DNA of 64,000 bases, from positions 496,001 to 560,000 of the forward strand of contig NZ_FOGR01000002.1 of NCBI RefSeq assembly GCF_900111275.1. The letters run 5' to 3'. Of this stretch, positions 61,490 to 64,000 are shown one piece after another. Positions within the stretch are counted from its first letter, which is position 1, and each line of letters opens with the position of its first letter. The notes under the pieces were generated by a model, which searched no databases, had not been told where the DNA came from, and saw nothing but the letters and a program-made list of their open reading frames with translations. Position numbers and translations under genes: made by a program. This DNA comes from Rhizobium sp. NFR03 (lineage in GTDB: Bacteria > Pseudomonadota > Alphaproteobacteria > Rhizobiales > Rhizobiaceae).

Positions 61490-62380
61490 ATGTCCGTCAC
61501 CAATCTCAACACGGCCCCGGCCAAGACGAAGCCTAGCGCTCAGGTTGTCACCTTCACCGCTCCGGTCAATCGTCCGGCCCCCACGCCCTTCATGCGTCGC
61601 CTGTCGGCTATCTCGAGTGATCTCGTACCGCCGCTCGTGACGCTGCTCGTGCTGCTCGCGGCCTGGGAGCTCATCTGTTCCTCCCCGACATCGAGCCTGC
61701 CGTCCCCGACGCGGGTGATGGCCGAGAGCTGGGATCTGATCGTCCATCCCTTCTACATCGGTCAGGGCACCGATCAGGGCATGGCCTGGCACATCATGGC
61801 CAGCCTCCAGCGCGTGGCCGTGGGATATGCCATCGCCGCCGTCGTCGGTATCGCCATGGGCGTTCTCGTCGGGCAGAGCCAGTGGGCCATGAAGGGTCTC
61901 GATCCGATCTTCCAGATCCTGCGCACCGTGCCGCCGCTCGCCTGGCTGCCGCTGTCGCTCGCCGCCTTCCGTGACGGCAATCCCTCGGCGATCTTCGTCA
62001 TCTTCATCACCGCGGTCTGGCCGATCATCATCAACACCGCCGTCGGCATCCGCAACATCCCGCAGGATTATCAGAACGTCGCCAAGGTGCTGCGTCTCAA
62101 CCAGCTCGAATATTTTTCCAAGATCATGCTGCCGGCCGCCGCTCCTTACATCTTCACCGGCTTGCGCATCGGCATCGGCCTTTCCTGGCTCGCCATCGTC
62201 GCGGCCGAAATGCTCATCGGCGGCGTCGGTATCGGCTTCTTCATCTGGGACGCTTGGAATTCCTCGCTGATCAGCGACATCATCGTCGCCCTCATCTACG
62301 TCGGCGTCGTCGGCTTCTTCCTTGATCGCTTCATCGCATTCATCGGCCGCGCGGTCACCCGCGGCACTGCAACGGCCTGA
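61490..62380 (+). CDS. nrtB: Nitrate ABC transporter permease NrtB
   Basis: 296 residues with six transmembrane helices and the binding-protein-dependent transport signature: EAA-like loop AKVLRLNQLEYFSKIMLPAA, followed by FTGLRIGIGLSWLAIVAAEML. The N-terminal 50 residues are a polar cytoplasmic extension. It forms the channel for nitrate with the ATPase at 62395. AGGAGACCGGC precedes the ATG; it lies 61 bp after nrtA. Confidence 0.94.
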   Translation: MSVTNLNTAPAKTKPSAQVVTFTAPVNRPAPTPFMRRLSAISSDLVPPLVTLLVLLAAWELICSSPTSSLPSPTRVMAESWDLIVHPFYIGQGTDQGMAWHIMASLQRVAVGYAIAAVVGIAMGVLVGQSQWAMKGLDPIFQILRTVPPLAWLPLSLAAFRDGNPSAIFVIFITAVWPIIINTAVGIRNIPQDYQNVAKVLRLNQLEYFSKIMLPAAAPYIFTGLRIGIGLSWLAIVAAEMLIGGVGIGFFIWDAWNSSLISDIIVALIYVGVVGFFLDRFIAFIGRAVTRGTATA

Positions 62381-62394
62381 AGGAGGACGTTCCC

Positions 62395-63192
62395 ATGGCA
62401 AAAAGCTATCTCTCCATCGAACTGGTCGACAAGTCGTTCGAGCGCAACGGTCAGGTTTCCGAAGTGCTCAAGCAGGTCTCGCTGGGCGTCGAAAAGGGCG
62501 AGTTCATCTCGATCATCGGCCATTCCGGCTGCGGCAAGTCCACGCTGCTCAACCTTGTCGCCGGCCTGACGAAGGTCACCAGCGGAGCTGTGCTTCTCGA
62601 GGACAAGGAAGTCTCCGAGCCCGGCCCGGAGCGCGCGGTGGTTTTCCAGAACCACTCGCTCCTTCCCTGGCTCTCCGTCTACGAAAACGTGTCGCTTGCC
62701 GTCGACAAGGTCTTTTCCCGCAAGAAGTCGAAGGCGGAACGCCATGACTGGGTCATGCGCAATCTCGATCTCGTGCAGATGACGCACGCCAAGGACAAGA
62801 AGCCCTCCGAGGTATCCGGCGGCATGAAGCAACGTGTCGGCATCGCCCGCGCGCTCGCCATGGAGCCGAAGGTGCTGTTGCTCGACGAGCCTTTCGGCGC
62901 GCTCGATGCGCTCACCCGCGCCCACCTGCAGGATCAGGTGATGCAGATCCATGCAAAGCTCGGCAACACCGTGCTGATGATCACCCACGATGTGGATGAG
63001 GCGGTGCTGCTGTCCGACCGTATCGTCATGATGACCAACGGCCCGGCGGCCCGCATCGGCGAGATCCTCGACGTGCCGATCGCCCGTCCGCGCAACCGCA
63101 TCGAGCTGGCCACAGACCGCACTTACCTCAAATGTCGGGAAGCCGTCCTGAAGTTCCTCTACGAGCGTCACCGCCTCGTTGAAGCCGCTTGA
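62395..63192 (+). CDS. nrtD: Nitrate ABC transporter ATP-binding protein NrtD-like
   Basis: 265 residues: Walker A GHSGCGKST, Q-loop FQNHSLLPW, signature SGGMKQRVGIARALA, Walker B VLLLDEPFGAL and H-loop ITHDVDEAVLL. It energises nitrate import with NrtB. Only one ATPase gene is present, without the NrtA-like C-terminal regulatory domain of cyanobacterial NrtC, so it corresponds to NrtD. AAGGAGGACGTTCCC precedes the ATG, 14 bp after nrtB. Confidence 0.93.
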   Translation: MAKSYLSIELVDKSFERNGQVSEVLKQVSLGVEKGEFISIIGHSGCGKSTLLNLVAGLTKVTSGAVLLEDKEVSEPGPERAVVFQNHSLLPWLSVYENVSLAVDKVFSRKKSKAERHDWVMRNLDLVQMTHAKDKKPSEVSGGMKQRVGIARALAMEPKVLLLDEPFGALDALTRAHLQDQVMQIHAKLGNTVLMITHDVDEAVLLSDRIVMMTNGPAARIGEILDVPIARPRNRIELATDRTYLKCREAVLKFLYERHRLVEAA

Positions 63193-63205
63193 AGGAGAGG
63201 ATGAC

Positions 63206-64000
63206 ATGAAACAGAAACTGGTCATCATCGGCAACGGCATGGCGCCCGGCCGCATGCTGGAAGAACTTTTCGAGCAGGCTCCCGGCCTCTACGACGTCGT
63301 GATCTTCAACGCCGAGCCGCGCGTCAACTACGACCGCATCATGCTGTCGCCGGTTCTCTCCGGCGAGAAGCTCTACGAGGATATCGTCATCCATGGCGAC
63401 GACTGGTACGCCCGCAACGGCGTGACCTTGCACAAGGGTGCGAAGGTCACAGGCATCGACCGCGTCGCAAAGACCGTGACATCTGCGGCCGGCATATCGG
63501 CGGCTTACGACAAGCTGGTCATCGCCACGGGCTCGCTGCCCTTTATCATCCCGGTTCCCGGCCACGATCTGCCGGGCGTTCTTGCCTACCGCGATCTCGA
63601 CGATGTGGAGAAGATGCTCGACGCCACGAAGCGCGGCGGCCGTGCCATCGTCATCGGCGCCGGCCTGCTCGGACTGGAGGCCGCCTATGGCCTCAAGCGC
63701 CAGGGCATGGACGTCACCGTGATTCACATCAACCCGACGATCATGGACCGCCAGCTCGATCCGCCGGCGGCCTATCTGCTCGAAAAGGCGCTGACCGACC
63801 GCGGCATCGAGATCATCACCAAGGCCAATACCAAATGCGTGCTCGGCACCGAAAAGGTGGAAGGCATCGAACTGGACGACGGGCGCATTATCGAAGGCAC
63901 GACCGTCATCATGGCGGTCGGCATCCGTCCGGCAGCGCAGATCGCGAAGGATGCCGGCATTGCCGTCAATCGCGGCATCGTGGTGGACGACGGCATGATG
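63206..64000 (+). CDS. nirB: Assimilatory nitrite reductase large subunit NirB, 3' end outside window
   Basis: The first 265 residues only. N-terminal FAD/NAD(P)H-binding domain: LVIIGNGMAPGRMLEEL (residues 5-21; FAD site), NYDRIMLSPVLSGE, VIATGSLPF, and VIGAGLLGLEAAYGLK (NADH site). NirB reduces nitrite to ammonium with siroheme and Fe-S centres that lie beyond the window. The ATG at 63206 follows GAAGGAGAGG; the ATG at 63201 meets a TGA two codons later. 13 bp after nrtD, so the nitrate uptake and reduction genes form one operon. Confidence 0.93.
   Translation, partial: MKQKLVIIGNGMAPGRMLEELFEQAPGLYDVVIFNAEPRVNYDRIMLSPVLSGEKLYEDIVIHGDDWYARNGVTLHKGAKVTGIDRVAKTVTSAAGISAAYDKLVIATGSLPFIIPVPGHDLPGVLAYRDLDDVEKMLDATKRGGRAIVIGAGLLGLEAAYGLKRQGMDVTVIHINPTIMDRQLDPPAAYLLEKALTDRGIEIITKANTKCVLGTEKVEGIELDDGRIIEGTTVIMAVGIRPAAQIAKDAGIAVNRGIVVDDGMM

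Noticed and set aside
1-64000. CRISPR arrays, tRNA/rRNA genes, transposases, phage genes
   Set aside because: None seen on either strand; the only repeats are the 30-bp tandem unit at 15801 and the palindromic element at 16212.

Overview
This window looks like chromosomal DNA of a Rhizobiaceae alphaproteobacterium (Sinorhizobium/Rhizobium/Agrobacterium/Shinella type). The grounds are its high GC content, the fused secDF, a PodJ-type polarity protein next to a fatty-acid oxidation operon (the order I recall as SMc02227-SMc02230 in S. meliloti), an rkp-1 type capsule locus, a RIME-like palindromic repeat and EcfG-type stress promoters. No tRNA, rRNA, CRISPR array, prophage or transposase was seen.

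Layout. 1-4.3 kb: the 3' part of mntH, a DUF4174 secreted protein, a glycerophosphodiester phosphodiesterase and a Tim44-domain protein, closed by two terminators. 4.4-9.7 kb (minus): acyl-CoA dehydrogenase, thiolase and FadB/J-like protein, one beta-oxidation operon with a palindrome over its promoter. 10.0-13.9 kb: podJ. 14.1-16.4 kb: TSUP permease plus TIGR02186 partner, a lone Lrp ligand-binding domain and a palindromic repeat. 16.4-19.8 kb (minus): the ligase-associated DNA-repair pair pdeM and DEXH helicase. 19.8-21.9 kb: two YitT-family paralogues flank two small stress-type genes, one behind an EcfG-like promoter and one resembling ribosome modulation factor. 22-27.6 kb: TPR methyltransferase, small membrane protein, CAP lipoprotein, MATE exporter, pyrD, DUF952 and a secreted hypothetical. 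27.7-31.8 kb: LuxR-type response regulator convergent with an SLC5-fused hybrid histidine kinase. 32-37.1 kb: mscL, aminotransferase, a motif-degenerate sugar nucleotidyltransferase, chorismate mutase, a structured possible small RNA/leader with mini-ORFs, a DDAH-like gene that has lost its expected catalytic cysteine, and a secreted hypothetical. 37.2-39.8 kb: secDF and its terminator. 40.2-41.1 kb: small hypothetical and an Rrf2 regulator.

41.2-55.2 kb is the rkp-type capsule (K-antigen) locus: kpsF faces a minus-strand series rkpA-rkpG-rkpH-rkpI-rkpJ. RkpA is a 2510-residue iterative PKS/FAS (KS-AT-DH-degenerate MT-ER-KR-ACP) without thioesterase. RkpG is an alpha-oxoamine synthase, and RkpH carries the PPDT-TP signature of 3-ketosphinganine reductases. 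This architecture mirrors fungal sphinganine-analogue (fumonisin-type) assembly, so the locus may make a long-chain amino-alcohol lipid for capsule anchoring or export. This is the most interesting hypothesis in the window.

55.7-64 kb: kup, then nitrate assimilation: nasT (ANTAR antiterminator), nasS (cytosolic nitrate sensor), and nrtA-nrtB-nrtC/D-nirB behind a sigma-54 promoter and a structured leader. nirB runs off the right edge.
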